From NCBI RefSeq assembly GCF_030269515.1, contig NZ_BSTM01000014.1:73733-137732 (forward strand): DNA of 64,000 bases, given 5' to 3'. Shown here piece after piece: positions 8,224-16,412 of the stretch (the first letter of the stretch is position 1; the number at the start of each line of letters is the position of its first letter). A model generated the notes under the pieces. That model saw only the letters and a program-made list of their open reading frames with translations. It had not been told where the DNA came from and did not search any database. Position numbers and translations under genes: made by a program. This DNA comes from Actinomadura sp. NBRC 104412. Lineage in GTDB: Bacteria > Actinomycetota > Actinomycetes > Streptosporangiales > Streptosporangiaceae.

Positions 8224-8427
8224 ATGAGCTCAGGCGAGCGACCTCTGAGTGAGGTCAGGTTCCTGACCGTGGCCGAAGTGGCCTCGGTGATGCGGGTGTC
8301 CAAGATGACCGTCTACCGTCTCGTCCACTCGGGCGAGCTTCCCGCCATCCGCGTGGGGCGCTCGTTCCGGGTCCCCGAGCAGGCCGTCCACGACTATCTG
8401 CGCGAAGCCTTCATCGAAGCCGGATAG
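8224..8427 (+). CDS. Excisionase/BldC-type helix-turn-helix DNA-binding protein
   Basis: 67-residue protein made almost entirely of one MerR-like/excisionase HTH: RFLTVAEVASVMRVSKMTV followed by YRLVHSGELPAIRVGRSFRV and a short C-terminal helix. ATG 8224 is preceded by GAGGGCG; an in-frame ATG 10 codons earlier lacks a good ribosome binding site. The same short protein lies upstream of bS22 in many actinomycetes. It is probably a transcription regulator; it is distinct from the bldC-like gene at 36163. Confidence 0.85.
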   Translation: MSSGERPLSEVRFLTVAEVASVMRVSKMTVYRLVHSGELPAIRVGRSFRVPEQAVHDYLREAFIEAG

Positions 8428-8435
8428 CGGGGTAA

Positions 8436-8462
8436 GGCGAGGCCATGACCCATGACCTCGCC
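8436..8462 (+). terminator. Hairpin after the HTH gene
   Basis: GGCGAGG (8436-8442) pairs with CCTCGCC (8456-8462); after one mismatch CATG pairs with CATG around an ACC loop. It begins 8 bp after the HTH stop codon and is a probable intrinsic terminator without a U-tract. Confidence 0.65.
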
Positions 8463-8808
8463 GGCAGCCGGGAACCGAGGGACGACGACCGGTCGGCGGC
8501 CATCAGGCAGCCGGGTCCGGTGTCCGGGGAGCCGGGGCATCGCCGATGCCGTAGGCGACCTGGGCACCGGAAAGGGGGCCTGCGCGCGGCAGGCCGGAAC
8601 CGGACGGTCCAGGTGCGGACGGACCTGTGCCGGTGCTTCAGCCTGAGCGGACCTCGGGCGTCGTCGCGAACGCGCTCCCCCATAGGTGAGGAGCGCTGCT
8701 CGCGCCTGCAAACTTGGGCGGTACGCTTGGGCCTCGGCCCGTGCGTAGTGGTGCGTGATCCCTCGCCGGGCGAATCCCGTCGTCACCCGATTCACCTAGC
8801 GAGGTCTA
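8463..8808. other. Intergenic region upstream of bS22
   Basis: 346 bp with no gene I can support. Stop-free stretches exist on both strands but have no start, ribosome binding site or codon pattern to back them. A TACGCT near 8720 could be a -10 element for bS22, but no clear -35 accompanies it. Confidence 0.4.
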
Positions 8809-8907
8809 GTGGGCTCTGTCATCAAGAAGCGCCGCAAGCGGATGGCCAAGAAGAAGCACCGCAAGCTTCTGAAGAAGACGCGCATCCAGCGCCGCAACAA
8901 GAAGTAA
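8809..8907 (+). CDS. Small ribosomal subunit protein bS22 (bTHXc, AURKAIP1/COX24 type)
   Basis: A 32-residue, extremely basic protein starting VGSVIKKRRKRM and ending RIQRRNKK. This matches what I know of the actinobacterial ribosomal protein bS22, first seen in mycobacterial 30S structures and annotated elsewhere as AURKAIP1/COX24-domain or bTHX-like protein. GTG 8809 is preceded by GAGG with good spacing. It should bind 16S rRNA near the decoding centre. It lies just before the epimerase gene, 26 bp apart. Confidence 0.9.
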   Translation: MGSVIKKRRKRMAKKKHRKLLKKTRIQRRNKK

Positions 8908-8933
8908 ACGTCCTGGCCACTCACCCGTAAGGG

Positions 8934-9971
8934 GTGGAGCGCACAGTGTCGTCCATGCCCTCGACCGCGGCCCGTGTCGTGCTCGTCACGGGCGTGTCCC
9001 GGCTCATCGGGGCCCGGGTCGCGACCGCCCTCCAGGCGGACCCGGGCATCGAGCGCGTCATCGGCGTGGACACCGTCCCGCCCACGGCGCCGCTCGGACG
9101 CACCGAGTTCGTGCGCGTGGACGTCCGCAGGCCGAGCATCGCCAAGGTGATCGCCTCGGCACGGGTGGACACCGTGATCCACCTGAACCTGGTGACCTCG
9201 CCCTCCGCACCGCGGTCCAAGGTGAAGGAGGTCAACGTCATCGGGACCATGCAGCTGCTGGCGGCCTGCCAGCGCTCCCCGGACGTGCGCAAGCTCGTCG
9301 TGCGGTCCTCGGCCGCCGTGTACGGGTCGTCCCCCATGGACCCGGCGGTGTTCACGGAGGAGGACGAGCCGGTGGAGCCGCCCACGTCCGGGTACGCCAA
9401 GGACGCGGTCGAGGTCGAGGGGTACGTGCGCGGGCTGCAACGGCGCCGTTCCGACCTGGTGGTCTCGGTGCTGCGCTTCGCGAACCTGCTCGGCCCCGGC
9501 GTGGACTCGCCGCTGACGCGCTACCTGCGCATGCCCGTCGTCCCGACCGTGCTGGGCTTCGATCCCCGGCTACAGTTCCTGCACGAGGACGACGGGACCG
9601 AGGTGCTGCGCCGGATGACGGTTGAGGACCACCCCGGCTGCTACAACGTCGCCGGCGACGGCGTGATGCTGCTGTCGCAGGTGCTGCGGCGGGCCGGGCG
9701 GTCGCAACTGCCGCTGCCGTCCCGGTCCATGTCGGTGGTCGGGGACCTGGGGCGCCGGTTCGCCGGGATGTCGGGCTTCTCCCCCGAGCTGCTGCGCTGG
9801 CTGACCTACGGCCGGGTGGTGGACACCGGGCGGCTGGTGTCGGAGCTGTCCTGGCGTCCCAAGTACGGAACCGAGGCGGCCCTGGCCGACTTCGTCTCGT
9901 CCCAGGGACTCGGCCCCGGGATGCCGCTCCAGCTCATCGACCGGCTCACCGACGCACTGCACCGCGGCTGA
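8934..9971 (+). CDS. NAD-dependent epimerase/dehydratase (SDR family)
   Basis: 345-residue extended SDR protein. The Rossmann motif VLVTGVSRLIGARVA lies near residues 13-27; a substrate-side SGYAKDAVE segment falls where YxxxK enzymes have their catalytic pair, although the Tyr-Lys spacing is not the classical one. GTG 8934 is used; a later GTG and an ATG at 8955 are alternatives. The gene sits between bS22 and a lysophospholipid acyltransferase. The substrate (a nucleotide sugar is usual for the family) cannot be inferred. Confidence 0.85.
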   Translation: MERTVSSMPSTAARVVLVTGVSRLIGARVATALQADPGIERVIGVDTVPPTAPLGRTEFVRVDVRRPSIAKVIASARVDTVIHLNLVTSPSAPRSKVKEVNVIGTMQLLAACQRSPDVRKLVVRSSAAVYGSSPMDPAVFTEEDEPVEPPTSGYAKDAVEVEGYVRGLQRRRSDLVVSVLRFANLLGPGVDSPLTRYLRMPVVPTVLGFDPRLQFLHEDDGTEVLRRMTVEDHPGCYNVAGDGVMLLSQVLRRAGRSQLPLPSRSMSVVGDLGRRFAGMSGFSPELLRWLTYGRVVDTGRLVSELSWRPKYGTEAALADFVSSQGLGPGMPLQLIDRLTDALHRG

Positions 9972-9983
9972 CGGAGGCACCCG

Positions 9984-10973
9984 ATGAACGCCCACAACGA
10001 AGATCGCTTCGACGCGGGCGCCAAGGTGATCCCGCTCAAGCGAGAGCGCGAGGACAAGGCGCGCGAGGACAAGGCGCGCGAGGACAAGGCGCGCGACGAG
10101 CGGGAGCGCGGCGAACGGGAGCCGGGGCGCTCGCCGCTGGGACCCCTGGAACGCAGGCTCACCTCGGGCCTGGCCTTCCTGCGCCGCCGGCTGGCGGGCG
10201 AGTACGAGGTGGACGAGTTCGGCTTCGACCCCGAGTTCAACAGCACGTTCCTGCTCCCGGCGGCCCGCGCGCTGTACGAGCGCTGGTTCCGCGTGGAGCT
10301 GTCCGGCCTGGAGAACCTGCCCGCGGAGGGCGGGGCGCTGATCGTCGCCAACCACTCCGGGACGGTCCCCATGGACGGGATCATGCTGTCGGTCGCCGTC
10401 CACGACCATCTGCACCGCGACCTGCGGCTGCTCGGAGCCGACCTGATCTACCAGGTGCCGCTGCTCGGCCACCTGTCCCGCAAGGCCGGGCACACCCTGG
10501 CCTGCCGGGCGGACGCGAGGCGCCTGCTGGGCAAGGGCGAGCTGGTGGGGGTCTTCCCGGAAGGCTTCAAGGGCGTGGGGAAGCCGTTCAACGAGCGCTA
10601 CCGCCTTCAGCGCTTCGGCCGTGGCGGCTTCGTCGGGACGGCGCTGCGCGCGGACGTCCCCATCATCCCGTGCGCGATCGTCGGAGCCGAGGAGATCTAT
10701 CCCAAGATCGCCGATCTGCGCCCGCTGGCCCGGTTGCTCGGCCTGCCCTACTTCCCGATCACGCCGACGTTCCCGCTGCTCGGCCCGGCCGGGCTGATCC
10801 CGCTGCCGTCGAAGTGGATGATCCGGTTCGGTGAGCCGATGCCGCTGGACGACCACGACGCGAGCACCGCCGACGACCCGATGACGGTCTTCGAGATCAC
10901 CGACCATGTGCGCGAGGTCGTCCAGCAGATGCTCTACGACACGCTGCTGCGCCGGGGCCCCGCCTTCCTCTGA
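9984..10973 (+). CDS. 1-acyl-sn-glycerol-3-phosphate acyltransferase (PlsC family)
   Basis: 329-residue membrane-associated acyltransferase. After a charged N-terminus containing three direct REDKA repeats (15-bp units near 10048-10092), the PlsC domain starts about residue 75. It shows the NHSGTVPMDG block (the catalytic His is followed by Asp after six residues, as in actinobacterial relatives), the VFPEGFKG block and a PCAIVGAEEIYP stretch. It likely acylates a lysophospholipid or related lipid. It is 12 bp downstream of the epimerase and probably co-transcribed. Confidence 0.88.
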   Translation: MNAHNEDRFDAGAKVIPLKREREDKAREDKAREDKARDERERGEREPGRSPLGPLERRLTSGLAFLRRRLAGEYEVDEFGFDPEFNSTFLLPAARALYERWFRVELSGLENLPAEGGALIVANHSGTVPMDGIMLSVAVHDHLHRDLRLLGADLIYQVPLLGHLSRKAGHTLACRADARRLLGKGELVGVFPEGFKGVGKPFNERYRLQRFGRGGFVGTALRADVPIIPCAIVGAEEIYPKIADLRPLARLLGLPYFPITPTFPLLGPAGLIPLPSKWMIRFGEPMPLDDHDASTADDPMTVFEITDHVREVVQQMLYDTLLRRGPAFL

Positions 10974-11056
10974 CCTCCGGTACGGCCTTCGGTACGGCTC
11001 GGGCCACTCGCCGGGCGCGGTCCATCGGACGGGTTGACAGGGGCGTTTCCGGCGCC

Positions 11057-11518
11057 TCAGCCAGGGGGCAGAAGCGTGACGCCGTAGCGGGCGGCCTCGG
11101 CCGCGATCGCCTCCACGTCGGGAGTGGTGGGCTCGGGCGGCCCGTCGCCGCGGGCGGGCTCGCCCACGGCGGCGAAGAACTTCTCGAACCCCGCGGGGTT
11201 GAGCATCACCAGAAGGCGGGCCTCGTCGGTCCGGACGTGCAGGCTGTGCGGGATGCCCCGGGGCAGGAACATCAGCTCTCCCGGCCCGGCGCTGAGCGTG
11301 GTGTCGTCGCCGAGGGTGGCCGCGAGCCGCCCCTCCAGGACGTAGAACGCCTCGTCCTCGTTGGCGTGCACGTGCCGGGGCGGTTCACCGGCGGGGGTGA
11401 TGCGCTGCTCCAGGACCGCGAGCCGACCCCCGGTGTCCTCGGCCGTGGTGACGAACCGCATCCAGCTGTTGATCATCCAGATCCGGTCGCCCGCGCGACC
11501 GGCGACGCCCTCGGTCAT
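11057..11518 (-). CDS. Cupin-domain protein
   Basis: 153-residue single-domain cupin. The first metal-binding motif is HVHANEDEAFYVLEG (two His and Glu ligands) and the second is around LPRGIPHSLHV. The N-terminal WMINSWMRFV resembles quercetinase-like or sugar-binding cupins. Substrate is unknown. It is the last of three same-strand genes (dienelactone hydrolase, DUF6295, cupin), separated from the preceding one by 68 bp. Confidence 0.8.
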   Translation of the reverse strand: MTEGVAGRAGDRIWMINSWMRFVTTAEDTGGRLAVLEQRITPAGEPPRHVHANEDEAFYVLEGRLAATLGDDTTLSAGPGELMFLPRGIPHSLHVRTDEARLLVMLNPAGFEKFFAAVGEPARGDGPPEPTTPDVEAIAAEAARYGVTLLPPG

Positions 11519-11586
11519 GATGCGGCCCCCTCCCGCTGCGGGGACCGTACCACCTATGAGCCGGCCGCGCGGATGCGGCGCACCGC

Positions 11587-11868
11587 TTAGGCGGACGTCC
11601 CGGTGGCGGAGGCCAGGCCGGGGGGCGCCGCCGCGAGGGCCTGCCGGATCGCCTCTATCAGGGCCAGCGCGGATTCCTCGGTGAGTTCGACCGCGGCGCG
11701 CGCCGACGGGCCTTCGGACGGGTTGGTGAAGTCGATGTTCACCGTGTGCTCGTGGCAGGCGTGGAAGGGATGGTCGACATAGACGGTCCCGGCCGTCACC
11801 GTGAACCAGCCGGCGGCCCCCTTGGCGGCGCCGTCGAGCTCCACTCGCTGGGTCTGGTAGGTGCACAT
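11587..11868 (-). CDS. DUF6295 family protein
   Basis: 93-residue soluble protein beginning MCTYQTQRVELDG, with a FTVTAGTVYVDHPFHA core and a DFTNPSEGPSARAAVEL stretch that I recognise as the actinobacterial DUF6295 pattern. His and Glu residues in HACHEHTVNID could bind a metal, but this is a guess. It starts 10 bp after the dienelactone hydrolase stop, so the two are probably one transcript. Confidence 0.75.
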   Translation of the reverse strand: MCTYQTQRVELDGAAKGAAGWFTVTAGTVYVDHPFHACHEHTVNIDFTNPSEGPSARAAVELTEESALALIEAIRQALAAAPPGLASATGTSA

Positions 11869-11878
11869 GTCGCCCTCC

Positions 11879-12625
11879 TCAGGCGGCGGTCAGATGACGG
11901 CCGAAGAAGTCGAAGATCTTCTTCCAGCCGTCCACGGCGGCCTTGGGCCGGTAAGACGGCCGGTCGGTGGCGAAGAACGCGTGCCCGGCGTCCGGGTAGC
12001 TGTGGAACTCGTGCTCCTTGCCCAGCCGGTTCAGCTCGGCGTCCAGCGCCGCGACCTCGTCCGGCGACGGAAACCGGTCCTCGTCTCCGAACAGGCCGAG
12101 CACCGGGCACGACAGGTCCGGCATCTTCGGCACCAGCGAGAGCCCCTTGAACGGCGCGTCCGGCGGTGACTCGTTGTAGACGAAGGCGCCGTAGCAGTCC
12201 ACGGCGGCGTCGATCCGCAGCGAGCACGCGACCAGGAAGCTCTGCCGCCCGCCCGAGCAGTACCCGATCGTGCCGATCCTGCCGTTGGCGTGGTCGAGCG
12301 AGTTGAGGTACTCGGCGGCGCCGGCGACGTCCGCGACCACCTGCTCGTCCGGGACCCCGCCCCGCGCGCGGACGGCGGCGGCCTGGTCGTCCGGGCTCAC
12401 GCCGGCGCCCTCGCGCGAGTACAGGTTCGGGCAGACCGCCGCGTACCCGTGCGCGGCGAACCTGCGGGTGATCTCCTTGGTCGCGGCGTCGTACCCGGGC
12501 AGATGGTGGATCACCACGACCCCGCCGCGCGGAGCGTCGCCGAGGGGCCGCGCCAGGTACGCCTCCAGCTCGGCGCCGCCGCCCCCGGTGATGCCGACCG
12601 TCCCGGCCCACATCGCATCGTTCAT
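11879..12625 (-). CDS. Dienelactone hydrolase family protein
   Basis: 248-residue alpha/beta hydrolase. The nucleophile motif GYCSGG carries Cys, as in true dienelactone hydrolases; the acid lies in FGDEDRF and the catalytic His in DAGHAFF. The ATG at 12625 is preceded by GGAGGTG. It heads the hydrolase-DUF6295-cupin set, suggesting a small catabolic or detoxification unit, but the substrate is unknown. Confidence 0.87.
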   Translation of the reverse strand: MNDAMWAGTVGITGGGGAELEAYLARPLGDAPRGGVVVIHHLPGYDAATKEITRRFAAHGYAAVCPNLYSREGAGVSPDDQAAAVRARGGVPDEQVVADVAGAAEYLNSLDHANGRIGTIGYCSGGRQSFLVACSLRIDAAVDCYGAFVYNESPPDAPFKGLSLVPKMPDLSCPVLGLFGDEDRFPSPDEVAALDAELNRLGKEHEFHSYPDAGHAFFATDRPSYRPKAAVDGWKKIFDFFGRHLTAA

Positions 12626-13004
12626 CTGCGCACCTCCGTCCTCGGTACGCCGATCATGCCAGTCCGCCGAGGCTCCGTGGAGGGCACGCCCTGACCACGG
12701 CGACCATGACATCGCCGCGAAGCGGCTGGTCCCGGGGCTGCTAACCTCCATGGCCGGACAGCCCTGCTGGTGATGGTGCCCGCCCCCCGCCGCCATGGCC
12801 GGGATGGTCGTGCCCGGCATCGGACCGGCCTCACCGTGAACACCGGCATGGTCCTGATCTAGACCGTGTCCCACCGGCGGAGCCCGGGACCGTCGGCGCG
12901 CCATGGAACCTGGCCCACGCCCCCATCGCGGCCTCGGTCCCGCGCGTCCCGGCCCCCTCGCTCCCCTTCGGCCTCCGGCGGGACACGCAGGAAAGGAAGG
13001 ACAT
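12626..13004. other. Divergent intergenic region
   Basis: 379 bp between divergently transcribed hydrolase genes. It must hold both promoters, but I find no clear -35/-10 pair and no strong inverted repeat. A ribosome binding site, GGAAAGGAAGG, is at its right end for the gene at 13005. Confidence 0.4.
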
Positions 13005-14318
13005 ATGAGGAAGATCATCGTTTCGGAGTTCATGACCCTGGACGGCGTCATGGAGAGGCCCGGCGAGCTGGGCTGGGCGTTCCGGTTCGACCGCGGCGAC
13101 GAGGGCCACACGTTCAAGTCCGAGGAGGTCACCTCGGCGGGCGCGCTGCTGCTGGGCCGCACGACCTACGAGGGCTTCGCCGACGCCTGGCCGTCGCGGA
13201 CCGGGGAGTTCGCCGACGCGATGAACTCGATGCCGAAGTACGTGGTGTCCGGCACGCTGAAGGACCCGACGTGGAACAACACGACCGTGATCTCGCTGGA
13301 CGACGTGGCCGAGCTGAAGCGGCGGCCCGGCGGGGACATCCTGGTCAACGGCAGTGCCATGCTGGTGCGGGCGCTGGCCCGGCGCGGCCTGGTGGACGAG
13401 TACCGCCTGATGGTCTACCCGATCCTGCTCGGGAAGGGGCAGCGGCTGTTCGAGGAGGGCGACCCGGAGACGGCGCTGCGGCTGGTGGAGGCCCGGCCGG
13501 TCGGTGACGACGGGGTCGTGGTGCTCACCTACCGCCCCCGCTACCACACGGTGACCTCGGCGGACGGCACGTCCATCGCCTACGAGCGCATCGGTGCAGG
13601 ACCCGTGGTCATCGTCGTCCAGGGCGCGTTCTCCACCCGCCAGGACCCCCTCATGACCGGCATCGTCGAAGCGCTGGCCACCGGCCACACCGTCGTCAAC
13701 TACGACCGGCGCGGCCGTGGCGACAGCGGCGACACCGCGCCCTACGCCGTCCAGCGGGAGATCGAGGATCTGGCGGCCCTGGTGGAGGCGGCCGGTGGCG
13801 AGGCGATGGTGTTCGGTGGCTCCTCCGGCGGCGCGCTGGCGCTGGAGGCGGCGGCCGCGGGCGTCCCGATCACCAAGCTGGCCGTGTTCGAGCCCCCGTA
13901 CGTCACCGACCCCGGCCGCTCGCTCCCTTCCGCCGAGGAACTCGGCGCGCTGGTCGAGGAGGGGCGGCGCGGCGACGCGGTGGAGCTGTTCCTCACCAAG
14001 GGCGCCGAGATGCCGCCGGAGGCGGTGGCGGGCATGAAGGGCCAGCCTTTCTGGCCGCAGATGGAGGCCGTCGCGCACACCCTCGCCTACGAGGCCGCCG
14101 TCGTAGGCGGCGGCCCGGTTCCGGAACGGCTGTCCAAGGTGGCCGTCCCGACGCTGGTGCTGGCGGGCTCGGCCAGCACCGAGCGGATGCGCACGGCCGC
14201 CCAGGCGGTCACCGACCGGCTTCCCGACGCCCGCCTCCAATGGTTGGAAGGCCAGGCGCACGGCCAGGTCGACCCGGCCTCCATGGGGAAGGCGGTGAGT
14301 GAGTACTTCTCCGAGTGA
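13005..14318 (+). CDS. Fusion: RibD_C/DHFR-like domain plus alpha/beta hydrolase
   Basis: A 437-residue protein of two domains. Residues 1-178 are a dihydrofolate-reductase-like RibD C-terminal domain (MRKIIVSEFMTLDGVMERPG, then LLLGRTTYEGFADAWP and DILVNGSAML). Residues 183-437 are an alpha/beta hydrolase starting TVTSADGTSIAYERIG, with nucleophile motif GGSSGG near 271 and a late GQAHGQ His. The two are joined by only a few residues (TYRPRYH), as if a stop codon between two neighbouring genes had been lost. Both domains look intact. ATG 13005 has a good GGAAAGGAAGG. The reaction is unknown. Confidence 0.88.
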   Translation: MRKIIVSEFMTLDGVMERPGELGWAFRFDRGDEGHTFKSEEVTSAGALLLGRTTYEGFADAWPSRTGEFADAMNSMPKYVVSGTLKDPTWNNTTVISLDDVAELKRRPGGDILVNGSAMLVRALARRGLVDEYRLMVYPILLGKGQRLFEEGDPETALRLVEARPVGDDGVVVLTYRPRYHTVTSADGTSIAYERIGAGPVVIVVQGAFSTRQDPLMTGIVEALATGHTVVNYDRRGRGDSGDTAPYAVQREIEDLAALVEAAGGEAMVFGGSSGGALALEAAAAGVPITKLAVFEPPYVTDPGRSLPSAEELGALVEEGRRGDAVELFLTKGAEMPPEAVAGMKGQPFWPQMEAVAHTLAYEAAVVGGGPVPERLSKVAVPTLVLAGSASTERMRTAAQAVTDRLPDARLQWLEGQAHGQVDPASMGKAVSEYFSE

Positions 14319-14328
14319 GGGGGAACGC

Positions 14329-14359
14329 GTGGCGCACCTCCCGCCAGGGGGTGCGCCAC
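14329..14359. terminator. Bidirectional hairpin between convergent genes
   Basis: GTGGCGCACC (14329-14338) and GGTGCGCCAC (14350-14359) form a 10-bp perfect stem with an 11-nt loop, between the fusion gene stop and the convergent HAD gene stop at 14370. Confidence 0.75.
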
Positions 14360-14369
14360 TGTCGTCGTT

Positions 14370-15242
14370 CTAGGTGCGGTAGTGCTTGCGGAGGGCCACG
14401 CCCGCGGCGACGCCGCCCGCGAGGGCGCCGGCGCCGGCGGCGACGGGAAGCGCGACCATGGTGACCTTGCGCCCTGTACGGAAGTCGTGGATGGGCCAGC
14501 CGTGCTCCTTGGCGTGGTCGCGCAGGGCCGAGTCCGGATTGACGGCGTGGGGGTGGCCGACGGCGGTCAGCATGGGCAGGTCGTTGACCGAGTCGCTGTA
14601 CGCGGAGCAGCGGCTCAGATCCAGGCCCTCGCGCTGTGCCAGCGCCCGTACCGCCTCGGCCTTGGCGGGGCCGTGCAGCAGGTTGCCGACCAGGCGTCCG
14701 GTGTAGACGCCGTCGCTGGCCTCGGCGACCGTGCCGAGGGCGCCGGTGAGGCCGAGACGGCGGGCGATGGTGCGGGCGACCTCCACCGGGGTGGCGGTGA
14801 CCAGCCACACCTGCTGGCCCGCCTCCAGGTGCTGGAGCGCGAGCGACCGGGTGCCGTGCCAGATCCGGTCGGCCATCACGTCGTCGTAGATCTCCTCGCT
14901 CAGCCGGACGAGGTCGTCCACCCGCTGCCCGGCGACGAACGCGAGCGCGGCCTCGCGGGCGCTGTGGATGTGCTCGGCGTTCTCCGCGCCGCGCACCCGG
15001 AACGCGGCCTGGCCCCAGGCGAACATGGCCAGATCGCGCATCGTGAACAGCTTGCGGGCGGCCAGGCCGCGGGCGAAGTAGTAGATCGAGGCGCCGCGCA
15101 TCATCGTGTTGTCCACGTCGAAGAACGCCGCCGCCGTGGGGTCGGGCTCCGGCATCGGGACGGGCTCCGCCGCCGCCGCGGCGGCGGCCTCACCCGCGCT
15201 CTTGTGATCCTCGTCCTTGGCCCGTTGCCAGAATCGCCGCAT
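14370..15242 (-). CDS. HAD-IB family phosphatase, membrane-tailed
   Basis: 290-residue HAD hydrolase of the SerB-like IB type. Motif I is FFDVDNTMMRG (nucleophile Asp in DVDNT), motif II around LVTATP and motif III/IV in YSDSVNDLPML. An Ala-rich linker precedes the domain, and the C-terminus has a Gly/Ala-rich hydrophobic segment (about residues 265-285) ending in a basic tail, so the protein may be membrane-anchored. It is third in the sigma-factor operon, 10 bp after the small RsbN-like frame. The substrate may be a phospholipid or phosphoserine-like molecule. Confidence 0.85.
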   Translation of the reverse strand: MRRFWQRAKDEDHKSAGEAAAAAAAEPVPMPEPDPTAAAFFDVDNTMMRGASIYYFARGLAARKLFTMRDLAMFAWGQAAFRVRGAENAEHIHSAREAALAFVAGQRVDDLVRLSEEIYDDVMADRIWHGTRSLALQHLEAGQQVWLVTATPVEVARTIARRLGLTGALGTVAEASDGVYTGRLVGNLLHGPAKAEAVRALAQREGLDLSRCSAYSDSVNDLPMLTAVGHPHAVNPDSALRDHAKEHGWPIHDFRTGRKVTMVALPVAAGAGALAGGVAAGVALRKHYRT

Positions 15243-15252
15243 GCCCCGCAGC

Positions 15253-15456
15253 CTAGTCGGCGGGTGACCAGTCGACCGGATCGGCGGTTCCGCGCGCCCG
15301 TCCCGGCTCGTGCGCTCCCGCCCGGTTCGCCACGGCCGCCGCCAGCAGCCGTTCGCGCAGATCGGCGCGGAAGCCGGGATCGGGCCCGGCGCCGCGCACC
15401 TGGAGGCGCTCCAGCGTGCTCACGCCCCCGGCGACCTTGCTCCGCCTCATCCTCAT
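15253..15456 (-). CDS. Short RsbN/DUF5667-like protein, probable truncated anti-sigma factor
   Basis: 67-residue soluble frame directly downstream of the bldN-like sigma gene. Its central AGPDPGFRADLRERLL matches the N-terminal motif I associate with DUF5667/RsbN-type proteins, which in Streptomyces continue into a membrane helix and outer domain and hold BldN inactive. Here nothing follows: the frame stops after about 35 more residues with no hydrophobic segment. It may be a minimal cytoplasmic sigma-binding peptide or a decayed anti-sigma gene. The 91-bp gap to the sigma gene is longer than usual for a coupled pair. The assignment is inference. Confidence 0.5.
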   Translation of the reverse strand: MRMRRSKVAGGVSTLERLQVRGAGPDPGFRADLRERLLAAAVANRAGAHEPGRARGTADPVDWSPAD

Positions 15457-15547
15457 GGCAGCCCCCCACTAGGAATGCGGTTGCCCCCCAAAACGACGGT
15501 GGGCACGCGGGGTTACGGCCGAAGCCGTGTCGGATTACTTGAGAATC

Positions 15548-16222
15548 TCACACGCTCATCAGGTCGGGTGGCAGCATCCGGCCAAGCGAGCGCACCGCCC
15601 GGTACTGCAACGCCTTGATGGCACCCGTCTTCTTGCCCATGATCAGCGCCGTCTCGGCGACCGACAGGCCGTGCAGGAACCGCAGCACCACGCACTCCTG
15701 CTGCTCGGATCCCAGGCGCCGGACGGCCTCCAGCAGGGCGCGGTGGGTCATCGCGTCCAGCACCACCCGCTCGGGCCCCTCCTCGGCCCGGCCGCCCTCC
15801 AGCAGCTCGTCCGTGCAGATCTCCAGCCGGTACCGGCCGGACTTGAAGTGGTCGGCGACCAGGTTGCGGGCGATCGTCACCAGCCACGCGCCGAAGTCCC
15901 TGCCCTGCCAGCTGAACGAGGGCATGCGGCGCAGCGCGCGCAGGAACGTCTCACTGGTCAGGTCCTCGGTGAGCGGATGGGAGCCGACGCGGTAGTAGAC
16001 GTACCGGTAGACGAGGTCCACGTAGTGGTCGTAGAGGCCGCCGAACGCCTCGGCGTCGCCGTCACGGGCGCGCAGGACCAGTTCCCTCAGCGCGTCCTCG
16101 TGCGCGTCGGCGCGGCGGCGCCCAAGGCCCAGGCCCAGGTTGCGGGGGAGAGCGCGCTGCAAGGGCAGCGGGAGCGCCGGAGAGGGCACCGCCACGTGTG
16201 CGTCGAGAGCCAGGCTGCTCAT
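15548..16222 (-). CDS. bldN: ECF RNA polymerase sigma factor, BldN family
   Basis: 224-residue ECF sigma factor. After a Leu/Pro-rich N-terminus (about 45 residues), region 2 spans about 50-115 (FGGLYDHYVDLVYRYVYYRV, DLTSETFLRAL) and region 4 about 155-215 (ECVVLRFLHGLSVAETALIM). The core DFGAWLVTIARNLVADHFKS is nearly the same as I recall for Streptomyces BldN, which controls aerial development genes. ATG 16222 follows GAGGAGG. The neighbourhood (rex-hem genes on one side, acuC and bS22 on the other) also matches the BldN locus. It is divergent from the membrane-ABM gene. Confidence 0.87.
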   Translation of the reverse strand: MSSLALDAHVAVPSPALPLPLQRALPRNLGLGLGRRRADAHEDALRELVLRARDGDAEAFGGLYDHYVDLVYRYVYYRVGSHPLTEDLTSETFLRALRRMPSFSWQGRDFGAWLVTIARNLVADHFKSGRYRLEICTDELLEGGRAEEGPERVVLDAMTHRALLEAVRRLGSEQQECVVLRFLHGLSVAETALIMGKKTGAIKALQYRAVRSLGRMLPPDLMSV

Positions 16223-16412
16223 GCAGTCCTCCTCGGAACGGCGCGACCTCCGGCGTGCGTTGCCACTGTAAATACTCGCGGGTACGCCGGGCAATGGTCG
16301 CTTTCACAGCGCGGGGCCGCGGGCGATCGGGATGCCTCCGGTGAACGCGGCTCGCGCATGCGTGAGCACGGTTACCGGGATGGGCGGTGGATCGGGCACC
16401 ATGGGGGGCGCC

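Noticed and set aside
8445..8930. Plus-strand frame over the region before bS22
   Set aside because: No ribosome site, poor codon pattern, and it overlaps the bS22 gene in another frame.
10048..10092. Three 15-bp repeats in the acyltransferase gene as a regulatory element
   Set aside because: They encode a charged REDKA linker in frame; a simple slippage repeat is the plainest explanation.
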